In this document: positions 10,934 to 21,143 of the stretch, piece by piece
Layout of the letters: each line of letters starts with the position of its first letter
Position numbering within the stretch: position 1 is the stretch's first letter
Origin: Cheiracanthium punctorium
Taxonomy: Eukaryota > Arthropoda > Arachnida > Araneae > Cheiracanthiidae
Reading direction: 5' to 3'
Length of the DNA stretch: 64,000 nucleotides
NCBI GenBank assembly: GCA_038373885.1
Contig: JAWZYV010006213.1
Span: forward strand, 310,001 to 374,000
The notes under the pieces: generated by a model
What the model saw: the letters and a program-made list of their open reading frames with translations, nothing else
The model's database searches: none
What the model was told of the DNA's origin: nothing
Translations under genes and position numbers: made by a program

Positions 10934-10936
<3 letters not shown>
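9750..10936. other. no gene seen
   Basis: AT-rich, with short frames only. None resembles a known protein. Confidence 0.5.
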
Positions 10937-10990
<54 letters not shown>

Positions 10991-11040
10991 CATACACACA
11001 CTTTGTATATATATGTATATGTGTGTGTGTGTGTGTGTGT
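10937..11040. repeat. (TA)n and (TG)n microsatellites
   Basis: About 24 TA units at 10937-10985, then mixed TATATG, then (GT)n at 11021-11040. Confidence 0.95.
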
Positions 11041-11768
11041 CTGCATCTCAATTTTTAAGTAGAAATTAATCAGTGAAACCAATATTATTTAAGTTTCTGT
11101 TTACTTAACTATCCACAACCAGCCACATATAAATGCACTACATTCTAAAATTGAAACTAATATCCTACTGTTTAAATTGCTCTCATGCCAGCTTTGTAAA
11201 ATGCATGAAGTAATAAAGGCATTAATTATGACTGTTCGATATAAACCCTTCAAAAATCATTTTAACCTCTAAAATTCCCAGTTCCATTAAGTTTTAAATT
11301 CATTACGCAGCTTTCAATTGTGACATCAGTACAATGTTATCTCCAAATCTAATTAGATAGCAGTTGGCAACAATGTAATTATGGTAAATTGCGCCATAAC
11401 CACAAGATCTCGACCTAATAATGTTATTCCGTATCTGAGAAAATTTCCATGGCTGCAATTATTATGTCCAGTAGTTACAGTGGTGATAAATTAAAATAAA
11501 ATTTTAATGGACAGGACACAAATTGCAGTTATAAATGCTTTCAAAGTTTCCATATTGACGATGTAATATATTTATTATTGTTAGGTACTAATTTATTAAC
11601 ATCTAGTAATAACTGCTCTCTGAAATATATGGCTTTTTGGTATGTTAAAACTGATAAAACAATAATTATACTCTTAAAGAATTATTCTTGAAACATGCAG
11701 ATACAAAATTAACATCATCAGTAAACAGTAGTTTAAAAAGTCTTTAAAATTGTTTTCATGTTGTAAAT
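11041..11768. other. no gene seen
   Basis: AT-rich sequence without recognised features. Confidence 0.5.
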
Positions 11769-11770
11769 TG

Positions 11771-13187
11771 CACTACTGGCCGTTAAAATTGCTGCACCAG
11801 GAAGAAATGTAGATAACAAAATCATATTTATTGGAGAAATATATTATACTAGAAATAACAAGCGATAAAATTTAAAAAAAAATGTGTGTATAGATCTTGA
11901 GAAATCAGTATCCAGAACAATCATCTCTGGCAGTAATAACAGCACTTATACACCTGGGCATTGAGTCAAACAGAGATTGGATGGCATGTACAGGTACAGA
12001 TATGCATGCAGCTTCAACACGATGCGACAGTTCATCCACCGTAGTGACTGGCGTATGGTGACGAGCAACTCGCTCGGCAACCATTGACCGGACTTTTCTA
12101 TTGGAGAGAGATCTGGAGAACGTGCTGGCCAGTGCAGCAGCCAAACATTTTCCATACCAAAAAAAGGCCGTACAATATTGGCAACATGCTGTCGTGCATT
12201 ATCCTGCTGAAACTTAGGGTTTCGCAGGGCAAGAATAAAGGGCAGAGCCACGGGGCGTAACACATCAGAAATGTTCGCTGGTCAAAGTGCGTTCAACGTT
12301 CACTGGTCAAAGTGCCATCAGTGCGAAGAAGAAGTGACCGAGATGTGTATCGAATAGTACCCCATACCATCACGCCCGGTGATGGGCTAGTATGACGATG
12401 ACGAATCCGTACTGCCAAGGTGTGTTCACCACGATGCCGCCAAACACGTGTGCGACCATCATGATGCTGTAAACAGATCCTGGATTCATCTGAAAAAAAT
12501 GACGTCTCGCCATTCGTGTGCCGAGTTTTTGATCACACCACTGAAGGCGTTCCTGTCTGTGATTCTGCATTAAGGGTAAACGCAGCTGCAGTCTCCAAGT
12601 TGAGAGTCCATGCTGCTGCAAACGTCGTCAAACTGTTCGTACAGACACTTGCTGTCTTTCAAATGACTCTATTTCTTGACTCAGGGCTCGTGATGTCGCT
12701 GCACGATACATTAAGGCCATGCGGCTAACATGCCTGTCTTCTCGGCTGCTAGTGATAGCAGGCCGTTGAGATTCAGCGCAGCGTTCCGTATTACCCTTCT
12801 GAACCCCTACATTCCATATTATGCTAATTAATAGTCACAGGATCTCGACCGACGCGAGCAGCAATACTGCGATAGGATAAACCGATATCACGGTAGGCTA
12901 CAATTCGACGGCTATCAAAGTCAGAAACATGTTGGTACGCATTTCTCCTTCTTACACAAGGCATCACAACTTTTCAGTAGGCAACAACGTTCAAATTCCA
13001 TTTGTGTATGTGGAACCGGCTATACAATTTCCTCATTTAAACATATTTTAGGTGTCGCTACCGGCGCCTGCTTTGTCTGAATGCACTGAAAAGCTAATCA
13101 TTTGCATTTCACAGCATCTTCTTCCTGTTGTTTAAATTTCAAGTCCGTATCATTTCGCCTTCTTGGTAGAGCATTTGGTTCATTACC
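11771..13187 (-). mobile_element. Tc1-like element, decayed
   Basis: Left end ACTACTGGCCGTTAAAATTG then CTGCACCAGGAAGAAATG. The right end, in complement, reads about GGTAATGAACCAAATGCTCT then ACCAAGAAGGCGAAATG, so the inverted repeats are recognisable but diverged. It encloses a minus-strand transposase pseudogene. Exact borders are uncertain by a few bases. Confidence 0.7.
11905..12964 (-). pseudogene. Tc1-like transposase remnant
   Basis: Reading starts at 12964 with MPCVRRRNAYQHVSDFDSRR, then IVAYRDIGLSYRSIAARVGR, the paired-type helix-turn-helix of Tc1 transposases. Further on, LQRLQWCDQKL-like and DESRF-region sequence lies at 12621-12440 in shifted frames. KFQQDNARQHVANIVRPFFG (about 12200) and WPARSPDLSPIE (about 12130) give the second and third catalytic residues with D34E spacing. 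The C-terminal tail SLFDSMPRCISAVITAR ends near 11905. At least three frame changes make it non-functional. Confidence 0.75.
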
Positions 13188-13459
13188 TTAAAAAAGAACA
13201 TTATGTCAATAATTTTGATACGTAAAAATAAACTTAATTAGCGATGCAATGTTCATATTGCAATAAGAAAAGTCTGCGGAAGCTATTTTGTTACAAAAAA
13301 TATTGTAAAATCCAAAAGATCGTCTTCTTTTTTTTGGGGGGGGGGGTGGCATTCAGATTTAGTACGAAAAACCATTCAATACCTAAAAAAACTAAGCAGA
13401 TTTGTCATTTGATAATAACTTTCAAAAAATGTTTCAACACATTTTACCGACTGACCACC

Positions 13460-13570
13460 AAGAGTGTGTAGTGGCTAAGGAAGCATTTGATAGAATAGAA
13501 TGGTTCTTTGCCATTGGTGTGGCTTCGATTCCCGGCTTGGGTTTCAGTGTCAGGAGACAAGTTCATTTTT
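13460..13570 (+). repeat. tRNA-derived SINE head
   Basis: Box A-like TAGTGGCTAAGG (13469-13480) and box B-like GGCTTCGATTCC (13521-13532) are spaced as in a tRNA-derived internal RNA polymerase III promoter. The fold is too imperfect for a real tRNA gene. The body downstream (AGTGTCAGGAGACAAG) is short and unassigned. T10G10-like homopolymers lie just upstream at about 13326-13348. Confidence 0.5.
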
Positions 13571-14105
13571 AGAAAGTGGTAAGTTACATTCTTAAGATTA
13601 AATATTCTGATTTTAACGTCGTAGCAGATTCTAATAATTCAACATTTTCATATTCTATTTATGCCTCTAAAAAATCTGAGGGCATAAATGATCCACTTGA
13701 TTTTTGGCTTATTTTGAGAGTCTCCTTTATTTTAATATATCAGTTAAATATTCATACAAACATTTATTGGCACTTTCTATCTCGCCGATATGAAATAATA
13801 TGAGTCGCAAAATTCTCAGGGTTTATCTTTTGAGCAAACAATGTAAACCCTGTTTCAACTATGCCAATTGTGCATGGAAATTTATTACACTTCTCATGTT
13901 TCCATATTACTGGCGTTCCTAATATTAACCATTTTTATTAATTTATTTCACGTACTGTATATTGTTTTCTCTGGTCCATAAATGATATAGATAAAACGTT
14001 TTCCACGTTTTACTTTCAATTTACAGTTACTGCATTACTATTTGTATAGCAGGGTACAATTATCAAGTATGATTTTTTTTATTTTAATTTAACTTACTTT
14101 ATTTT
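13571..14105. other. no gene seen
   Basis: AT-rich sequence without recognised features. Confidence 0.5.
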
Positions 14106-14109
14106 ATTT

Positions 14110-14240
14110 GGTTAACGCAAAGTTAACGAAGACCATCTGCCTAACTGGGGTAAGGCCTTCAGTCAAAGATTTTTTAAGAACTAATGCGCATTCATGGTAT
14201 ATCTGGAGGAAACCGCCGAAAATACCAGCCCGTTAGATGT
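14110..14240 (-). repeat. SINE core, minus-strand diverged copy
   Basis: The complement of 14186-14225 matches the central core of the SINEs at 25.6, 30.0 and 45.7 kb (consensus GGTTTTCTCCAGATGTAACG then TGAATACGCG). The similarity continues through CTTAAAAAATC and the CCTTACC tract. No tRNA-like head is visible. Confidence 0.55.
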
Positions 14241-14284
14241 AATTCTTTGTTATAGTTCATGAATAAAGATTTTTTTTTTTCAAA

Positions 14285-14480
14285 TGGCAGCCCTGAACAA
14301 TGCCTTGGAGGCATTGGTCACTACTAAGGCCGGAGTTGTTGGTCACTTTATTATGGGGGCCCCTAGTACGTGGACCGACGTTGCCCCTATGAAGGGATGT
14401 ACACAATGACATTCTTGCCCAGTCGGGGATCGAGCCTCGACAGCTGGGAGTTGAACCCTAAACCGTAGTACGGTGCTTTA
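14285..14480 (-). repeat. tRNA-derived SINE (second family), interrupted by hAT-type element; continues 17016-17040
   Basis: Read on the minus strand, the tRNA-like head contains box B GGCTCGATCCC (about 14430). The 3' body contains CCATAATAAAGTGACCAACA and CCGGCC, and it ends CTGCCATTTG plus poly-A (T run at 14271). It shares this 3' body with copies at 18807-19048 and 55400-55765. The hAT-type element inserted within the tRNA-like head: the GTGCTTTA duplication lies in a GGTGC...GCACC hairpin that is re-formed when the insertion is removed. Confidence 0.65.
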
Positions 14481-14707
14481 TAGAGATGGGCGGTTCGACT
14501 CATTTTACTGATTCGAATCTCGACTCACTCACTACTTCGATGATTCGAATCAGTGATTCGAATCTTGAATCAATAAAACAACTAAAGAAATTTTCCCTCT
14601 CTCTGCGCCGAAAGCCGTACTATTTAAACACCCTTCACCCATTCATCGGGTTTCTTCTCCGCTGAGTTCTCGGGCAGTTAGCATCTCTCTCTCCTTGCTC
14701 GAGTAAA

Positions 14708-15230
14708 ACTAGTGTTTAAACTGCCAGAAATAAAAATACAGGGGAGCTTCGTATGACCCCCTGGGCCTGTAAGATTAAAAGGTTAAGTTTGGTGTCAAAG
14801 CATTCGAAATTTTATGCAACGATGGGGGTTCCTAAGGGGGGGGTCGAGAATCAATAAAAACGCGCTCCGATGGATAGTTTCCGAGATATACGTTAATTAA
14901 TTATGGTAATTAGACTAATTAACCATGATTGAGGCTTAAAAGGACTGCAAACATGTAGAAATTGGCTCTGGGATGGTTTCCAGGCTTTGGAGATGCCGCC
15001 GAAGGAGGCTAGTGTTTAAAATGCCCAAATTGAAAATATAGGGGAGCTTCGTATGACCCCCTGGGCCTGTAAGATTAAAAGGTTAAGTTTGGTGTCAAAG
15101 CATTCGAAATTTTAAGTATCGATGGGGTGTTGAGCCTATGGGGGGTCGAGAATCAATAAAAACGCGCTCCGGTGGATAGTTTCCGGGATATACGTTAATT
15201 AATTATGGTAATTAGACTAATAAACCATGG
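14708..15230 (+). repeat. two ~215-bp direct repeats at 300-bp spacing
   Basis: Blocks beginning CTAGTGTTTAAA at about 14708 and 15008 share GGGGAGCTTCGTATGACCCC, then GGTTAAGTTTGGTGTCAAAG, then GTCGAGAATCAATAAAAACG and GATATACGTTAATTAATTAT. Differences are few, so the duplication is younger than most of the window. Confidence 0.85.
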
Positions 15231-15332
15231 AGCTGTTTTTTCCGCGATCCGGCATCGTCATCAACGGAGAGAAAGCAGTAGCAAAAGCATCACAAGCTGG
15301 TATTGATCTCAGGATTTTCTTATCGCCGGCCT

Positions 15333-15499
15333 CAGAGGCGTAGCCAAGGGGGGGGGTTAGGGGGGTCATAACCCCCCATGAGGAATTTTTTGCCATACAA
15401 AATGTATATTCTTCACTACATTATCATACACACGTATACATATATATGAGTTGCAGTAGTCATAACCCCCCCCATGAAAAATTTCTGGCTACGCCCCTG
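15333..15499. mobile_element. 167-bp hAT-type MITE, nested, 8-bp TSD
   Basis: Termini CAGAGGCGTAGCCA and TGGCTACGCCCCTG are inverted. The perfect 8-bp duplication GCCGGCCT is at 15325-15332 and 15500-15507. A second copy of identical length is at 34762-34928. G- and C-runs flank an internal AT stretch. Another degenerate end, TGGCTACGCCACTG, is at about 15730. Confidence 0.9.
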
Positions 15500-15507
15500 G
15501 CCGGCCT

Positions 15508-16032
15508 GTATTTTTGACCTTTATCGAATTCGAGATTTCACTGAAATGAAAATGGGAATATCGGATATTTGATGTTGAAATAAAACCGATATGTCGATAT
15601 TTATCGATTTTTGGCCCAGTCCTACTGAGGGGCTGCTGCCCCCCCCAAAAAAAATGGGACCCTTTACTTAGCTTACAATTGAACTTTATCTTTAAATTTG
15701 ATACCCAGCCCACCCCGAAATAAAATCCTGGCTACGCCACTGTCAATAACACTAACTACGCCACTGCTTTAGACCCTATTTTGTATTTCTCTGAATTACG
15801 AAAGAAAAGAAAATAATTCCCCTTAAACGACAAACAAGGTAAAAAAAAATATCTTAAACGAAATCTGCAGCAATAAAGCGAAATGTTATTTTGCTTACTA
15901 CAAAGTCCTTTTGTGAGAGCGCTTAATACCGCCCCTGTATCCTTCATTAAAAGTGACAAGCACAATCCTAACTTTATTTCATTCTATTTCCCTTCACATG
16001 AAAACCCGCCACCATGTAAACTTAACGTTCCG

Positions 16033-16063
<31 letters not shown>

Positions 16064-16477
16064 TGGGGGCAGGGGGACATATATTGAAGTTAAAAGTAGA
16101 AAAGGGATGTTTCAGAAAAATTTTAAACAAATATTAAACCAGCCAGACAAGTTGGAAGGAGGGAGTACCCCCGAGGGAAAAAGGTTTAAACAACTTTGAG
16201 ACACCCCCCCGCTCTTCCACGAGCATTGGCGTAAATTGGCATGTAATATTTGGATGGGGTGACAAAATGTTTCCGATTGTAGAAAATATCGTTATTATAA
16301 ATAGCTCTGATACTTGAATTTTCTTAATTTTTTTTCGGGGGGGGGGATTGACCCCTCTTGCCCTTAGGAAGTAACGCCTATGCCCCCGCCAAAAGCAAAC
16401 GATGTTCGACCCACTCCACACCCACAGACAGATGAAACTTTAAATCCGACCACCAACCAAGAAATGAAACACCAAAG
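15508..16477. other. rest of the hAT-type element interior, no gene
   Basis: Contains homopolymers (C8 at about 15641, T about 27 at 16034-16060, G10 at about 16338) and short frames without family resemblance. Confidence 0.5.
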
Positions 16478-16822
16478 ATTCGAAAAAAAAACTTCAATTA
16501 AATGAAACATCCTTTCAACTCTTTTCGACTCCTTTCGACTCTGAGTCGATAGAAGATTCGAAAAAAACCCTCCAATTAAATGAAACATCCTTTCAACTCT
16601 TTTCGACTCCTTTCGACTCTGAGTCGATAGAAGATTCGAAAAACTAACAAATCTCAACGATCCTATACAATCACCGAAACAGAGCGAAACACTGAATCAG
16701 TAAAGATTCGTTGCTGCACCAACTCAGTGACCAACTCAGCCACACCCACTCATTTGCTGTTTCAAATCATCTATCGACTCAGAGTCGAAAAGAGTCGTAA
16801 AGAGTCGAAAAGAGTTGAAAGA
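16478..16822. repeat. 76-bp tandem repeat plus inverted copy with GACTC/GAGTC motifs
   Basis: Two near-identical units carry AATTAAATGAAACATCC, CAACTCTTTTCGACTCC and GACTCTGAGTCGATAGAAG (about 16494-16640). The complement of the latter part recurs at about 16770-16822 (CTATCGACTCAGAGTCGAAA). Together they form a potential subterminal hairpin on the right side of the hAT-type element. Confidence 0.8.
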
Positions 16823-17040
16823 GTAAGGGAAAATCTCTGGGAACGGCAAAGGGAAAATAAGTTTTCCTTCCCTTCGAACTTGGAATGTATTTCCCCACTG
16901 TTGAGGGCTTGAGATTCGAATCAGTAGAGAGTGAGTGTAAAGACTGAGCCACTCAGTACCAAGATTCGAATCACTGATTCGACTCATCGAATCATTGGCC
17001 ATCTCTAGTGCTTTATGCACCATACATAGAGGTACTTAGG

Positions 17041-17682
17041 TGCAACATTTCGTGTCAATCAAAGCATACGTGTACATTTTTCGCATTTTACCGCTCAGTG
17101 CTTAACTTTTGGAAGTGAGTGTATTTCAGCTGACTCCTAAATATCAGTGTCTTATCCACTCTTTCATTGATATGAAAAGGAATTATGTGCTTTCACTTTA
17201 GAGGCTTTACTGAAATGATCGTATAAATACAACGAAACATTTTGCACTTTAAGTACGTTTTCATTCTCTGAAAATGAAATATCAGTAGCAATATGGAGTG
17301 TCTATATATTATACTGTGTGTATTTATAATAGACGCTTTAAAGTCACATTTTTCCTTTTTTTTTTTCTATACATCAGTTAAGGCGTACCGATAGCTTTCT
17401 CCCATTTATCGTGGGCTTTCTCCTTGCGATAACGAAATCATGTGCAAAAAAACTGAGATTTGACGGAACCATACAAAGGAGAGGGGAAAAAAAATCGGAA
17501 AAATCTTGAAACCTTGAGGCGCCAATTCTAAATACACAGACTATGGATATTATATCCCTTAAACCTGTGTATTAGATTATATCATGTAACTATACTTACT
17601 AAAATGTACCCCGTTTAGTGTAATGTTGGAAACTTTACTGCACTGCATTTTAACATTTATTTAGTCTGTAAAGTTTTACTTC
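17041..17682. other. no gene seen
   Basis: AT-rich sequence without recognised features. Confidence 0.5.
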
Positions 17683-17686
17683 TTAA

Positions 17687-18136
17687 CCCTTTAACGCGCA
17701 ATGTTCCCTCTCTGGGAACACCGAAGTCTGACGTTTTGACTGTTGCCAGTCACGAAGAATAGATTTTATTTCTATAAAAATAGTTGAGGGTGACATAGCT
17801 CTACGAGAATCCTTTACTTTTTTGCACGTCATTTCCCGTAAAAAAATTGTCACGGTTATTTTTAACAGCATTGACATCTGCTGCAAAAACGGAAGAATGC
17901 GAGAACAGCTGGATAGATTGCCCAATGCTGAAAAAAGGGCAGCCGTTGCCCTCGCTTGACTTAACTACCAGCAAAATGGCGGACGATCGCACAGCCAGCT
18001 GTCGTCAAAAAAGGGTCTCTCGTTCTGTGGCACGCGATGAACGTTTTGATCGTCCGCCATCTTGCTGGTAGTTAAGTCGATCGATGGCAACGGCTGCCCT
18101 TTTTTCAGCATTGGGAAACGGTTGCGCCTCAAAGGG
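17687..18136. mobile_element. piggyBac-type foldback MITE, copy 1
   Basis: Flanked by TTAA at 17683-17686 and 18137-18140, with related ends CCCTTTAACGCGCAA and complement of CCCTTTGAGGCGCAACC. A subterminal GTTCCC...GGGAAC palindrome follows the left end. The interior is a large inverted repeat (arms about 17921-17989 and 18048-18115, sharing ACCAGCAARATGGCGGACGA). Part of the left arm present in copy 2 is deleted here, leaving about 18007-18047 unpaired. Confidence 0.85.
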
Positions 18137-18140
18137 TTAA

Positions 18141-18806
18141 AAAATGTGTTATGCTTTGAGCTACTGCTAGTAGATAAAATACTAAAAGAGACTTCACAAA
18201 ATTCTTGCAATGCATTGAAGCTTGTATTTCCCTGCTTTTCTAGTTTATCTATGAAATGATTTGTACTTCTACATATGTTTCCCTCCACAGATTTTATTCT
18301 GCCCCAGCACGATTTATTATGTTTTTATGGGGGTAGGGAGAAGAAAAAAAGGCAGTTCAGTTCTTTTTGAAATGTCCTCAACTCTTTAAATTCTGACGTC
18401 ATTCTTTTCAACGTTTTTGCGGTTTGAAATAAAGATTTATGTAAACTCCATTTGTGATGTATTTGTTTCCTTTTGTATTCCAAAATGCAATTCTAAGGAA
18501 ATAGTCTAAGCCATCCTGCTTCTTTTATATATTAAATTTACTTTTATATTTCATCTTAGATGTTAATTAATGAACAAAATATCTATAAGCAACTTGTAAA
18601 TACATAACTCATTCATATCTGAACACAACTAGTTATAGTAACCTGATATTTGTAAAATGTTTTCCCTAAGCATAAATTTTATTGAAATAAACTTCTTTTT
18701 ATCTGAGCCCATGTTTTAGATACATGTTCAAAACATCGAAAATTTAAAAATAATTACTCAAATAACATAATTAATTCAGCTAGTTAACAATTAGGGCACT
18801 TTTAGC
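18141..18806. other. no gene seen
   Basis: AT-rich sequence without recognised features. Confidence 0.5.
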
Positions 18807-19048
18807 CATGGATAAACTCTTTTTTTTCCAAATGGGCGGGCCTTCCTTTTTTGGCCATTGGCCTTTTTGCCACTACTTTGGCTTGAACCACTGGCCATTT
18901 TATTATGGGAGCACCCTGTGGGCGTCCAGAATTACCCCCTATGAAGGGACGGACAAGTTAAGATCCATGACCAAGCCGGGATCCGAACCCGGTACCCAAG
19001 GATTTATAGAATGGTTCTTAATCCACTTCACCACCTGGCCGGCTCTTG
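18807..19048 (-). repeat. tRNA-derived SINE, minus strand
   Basis: On the minus strand the head contains box A TGGTGAAGTGG (about 19030) and box B GGTTCGGATCC (about 18980) within a GCCGG...CCGGC-closed tRNA-like unit. The body contains CTTCATAGGGGGTAATTC and CCATAATAAAATGGCCA and ends in an A-rich tail (T run at 18821). It belongs to the same family as 14285-14480 and 55400-55765. Confidence 0.7.
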
Positions 19049-20022
19049 GATAAAGTATTCTCTCAATAATACTACTTTTCATTATGAAGCATTTAAAAAA
19101 TTAGAAAAAAAATCCTCATTTGAAAGTTAAATTTATAAGTAAAATCAAAATTTAAAATCAAAGTATAACAGAAATCTCGATTGATCAAACTAGAATTAGG
19201 TAACTATAAATAGACAGGAAATTTGTGACAATCAGAAATGCACAGGCCGATCTCTTAAACACTTATTAAAGTTATGGAAAACAATCAGCTTTTCTGGATA
19301 TTATTTTTACAGGCCCTCGCAATCAAATGTACAGATATTAAATATGTAGGCCATTTTCGATAAACGTACAATTTCCATTTTCAACAAATGCTAGAATAAT
19401 TCAAGAACTTTTAAATTTGTTATTCGGCATAAAACTATTTTGTTGAATTTTGAATTGCAATTCGCATTGTGAATGGCAAAATTAATTTTTTTGTTTAAAC
19501 AAAAATTATAAGTTTATTCTGTTACCAGCCATTATTTAAGAAAAGATGAAATTAAAACAAAATTTCTCCGTTACATAGGGTAATTCCGAGAGATGGACCT
19601 GTCAAGTATTTCGTTAATACGCTGCTTCACAGATTTCGCAACTTCCTCAGACTTACGCATTGATAGACAATTTTGCATGGTATGCCACCGTTTTGCTTCT
19701 CAAATAACACATTTTTTCAGCTAATAATCTTTTTTGTTGCTGTTAGTACGTGCAATAATTGTTTCACATGGTTATAATTATACAATTAAAAGTTTTGTTT
19801 TGTATGTGGTCTATCTGTATTTGATGATGTAATATCAGGGAACACGTAGGTTTCCAAATAACCTAAAATCTCGGGGTGAAATCCACAGTTGTACTTCTCA
19901 TTAGGACGATCGAGTGAGATGGACCAGATTTTCTGTCGGGAGATCAAAGGCGGATCCAGAATTATTTTTCCAAGTGGGAATGCGAAGCTAGAATATCAAT
20001 TCAGAATTGCAAGAAATGCAAG
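19049..20022. other. no gene seen; one shared motif
   Basis: AT-rich. AGGGTAATTCCGAGAGATGG at about 19576 resembles the motif at about 292, and GTGAGATGGACCAGATT at about 19914 echoes it. Possibly relics of an unrecognised element. Confidence 0.4.
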
Positions 20023-20498
20023 GGAAAGTCATTAAGTCACAAAAAAGTAATAAAAAAATAATAAACCATGATAATAACTTTGAAGCAATTTTTATTTTTC
20101 CACATAATCTCCAGCAATGCTGATGCACTTATCCCATCGTTTTATCAGAGTCCCAATTCCAGCTGCATAAAATTCTTTGGGTTGCTGTCTCATCCACAGT
20201 AGGACTTCATGTTGAACATCGTCATCATCAGCAAATTGTTTACCTCCATGATGTTTTTTCACTGGACCAAACAGTTGAAAATCGCTTGGGGCTAAGTCTG
20301 GGCTGTTAAGGTGGAGGATGTGGACGAGCGTTATCGTGATGAAACAGCACTCCTCTGCTCAATAGGCCAGGAACTTTTCTCCAAATGGCAGCCCGAAGCT
20401 TGAAAAGAGCATCACAGTATGATTCAGCATTCACAGTTTCACCTTTTTTCACCTTAAAGCATGCCATTATGCATTTGGGACTTACTTAATGACTTTCC
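20023..20498 (-). mobile_element. internally deleted mariner element
   Basis: Perfect 15-bp inverted ends GGAAAGTCATTAAGT lie at 20023-20037 and, in complement, at 20484-20498. They enclose only the 3' part of a mariner transposase, so the 5' half of the gene has been lost. No clean TA duplication could be confirmed. Confidence 0.8.
20092..20455 (-). pseudogene. mariner transposase C-terminal fragment
   Basis: The minus strand reads VNAESYCDALFKLRAAIWRK, then GLLSRGVLFHHDNARPHPPP followed by a frameshift. It resumes as LNSPDLAPSDFQLFGPVKKH and ends IKRWDKCISIAGDYVEK-stop at 20092. HHDNARPH carries the second catalytic Asp and SPDLAPSDF the third, the mariner D34D pattern. The N-terminal DNA-binding domain and first Asp are absent. 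Confidence 0.85.
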
Positions 20499-20623
20499 TT
20501 CGTATGTCATCATTACGAAAAGCCCATTTTATCTTGTGCAAATATAGTTATTCAGGGATGGAGGTGATTTCTCAGTGTTTCCGCATCTGGAAGAAATTGA
20601 CAATGCAATCTTCATCGTTTTAA

Positions 20624-21139
20624 CCCTCTTGTCACCGAATTATCAAAAATCAGAGGAAACAAATCTGTCTAGCATCTAATGCATCTGAAATACTATTATA
20701 AATCATGCAAAAATATTTTTTTCTAATGTCGATTAATGTCGATAATAATAATTTTTCTAATAATAATTTCTGCATTTTCGAAGCATTTTGTTATGCTAAA
20801 ATTAATTTAAAAGGATGTACATATTAGGTAAAGGTTGAGGAATGAGAAAAAAACTATACTTACCTTAAAAAGGAAAAAAACGGTAAAAAAGCAGCGTAAA
20901 TATTTTCTTAATTTTTCTCCTGAAAAAATGAAGCGAAAACTGTAAAAAATGATCTAAATTGACTAGTACTGATATCCAGGCACGATTTATGCATCTAGTT
21001 AAGAGCCTCATATACTTTCTACATGAATTAATGATATTGATATCACTGAAAGAAAAAAAATACTAAATTCAATTGTTTTCTCTCTAAATATTGCTATTTG
21101 AAATAGGAGCCTCATATGAGGTTCAGGGTGACGAGAGGG
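20624..21139. mobile_element. piggyBac-type MITE (516 bp)
   Basis: TTAA at 20620-20623 and 21140-21143. Ends CCCTCTTGTCACC and complement of CCCTCTCGTCACC match at 12 of 13 positions. A CCTCATATGAGG palindrome lies about 10 bp inside the right end, echoing the palindrome-next-to-TIR layout of the autonomous element at 2781-5651. The interior is AT-rich and non-coding. Confidence 0.85.
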
Positions 21140-21143
21140 TTAA

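Larger units (their letters stand above)
14481..17007. mobile_element. non-autonomous hAT-type element (2.53 kb) with 8-bp TSD
   Basis: Ends TAGAGATGGGC (14481) and GGCCATCTCTA (ending 17007) are inverted. The perfect 8-bp duplication GTGCTTTA lies at 14473-14480 and 17008-17015, as expected for the hAT superfamily. Both ends are loaded with GATTCGAATC palindromes and GACTC/GAGTC half-sites. No hAT transposase reading frame is visible, so it must be mobilised in trans. It contains a 300-bp direct duplication, a nested MITE and a 76-bp tandem repeat. Confidence 0.85.

Noticed and set aside
10858..11082. 74-residue frame rich in Tyr and Ile
   Set aside because: Translation of the (TA)n/(TG)n microsatellite.
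18960..19048. Possible tRNA gene
   Set aside because: Good box A and B, but acceptor stem and anticodon arm do not fold, and a SINE body with a poly-A tail follows.
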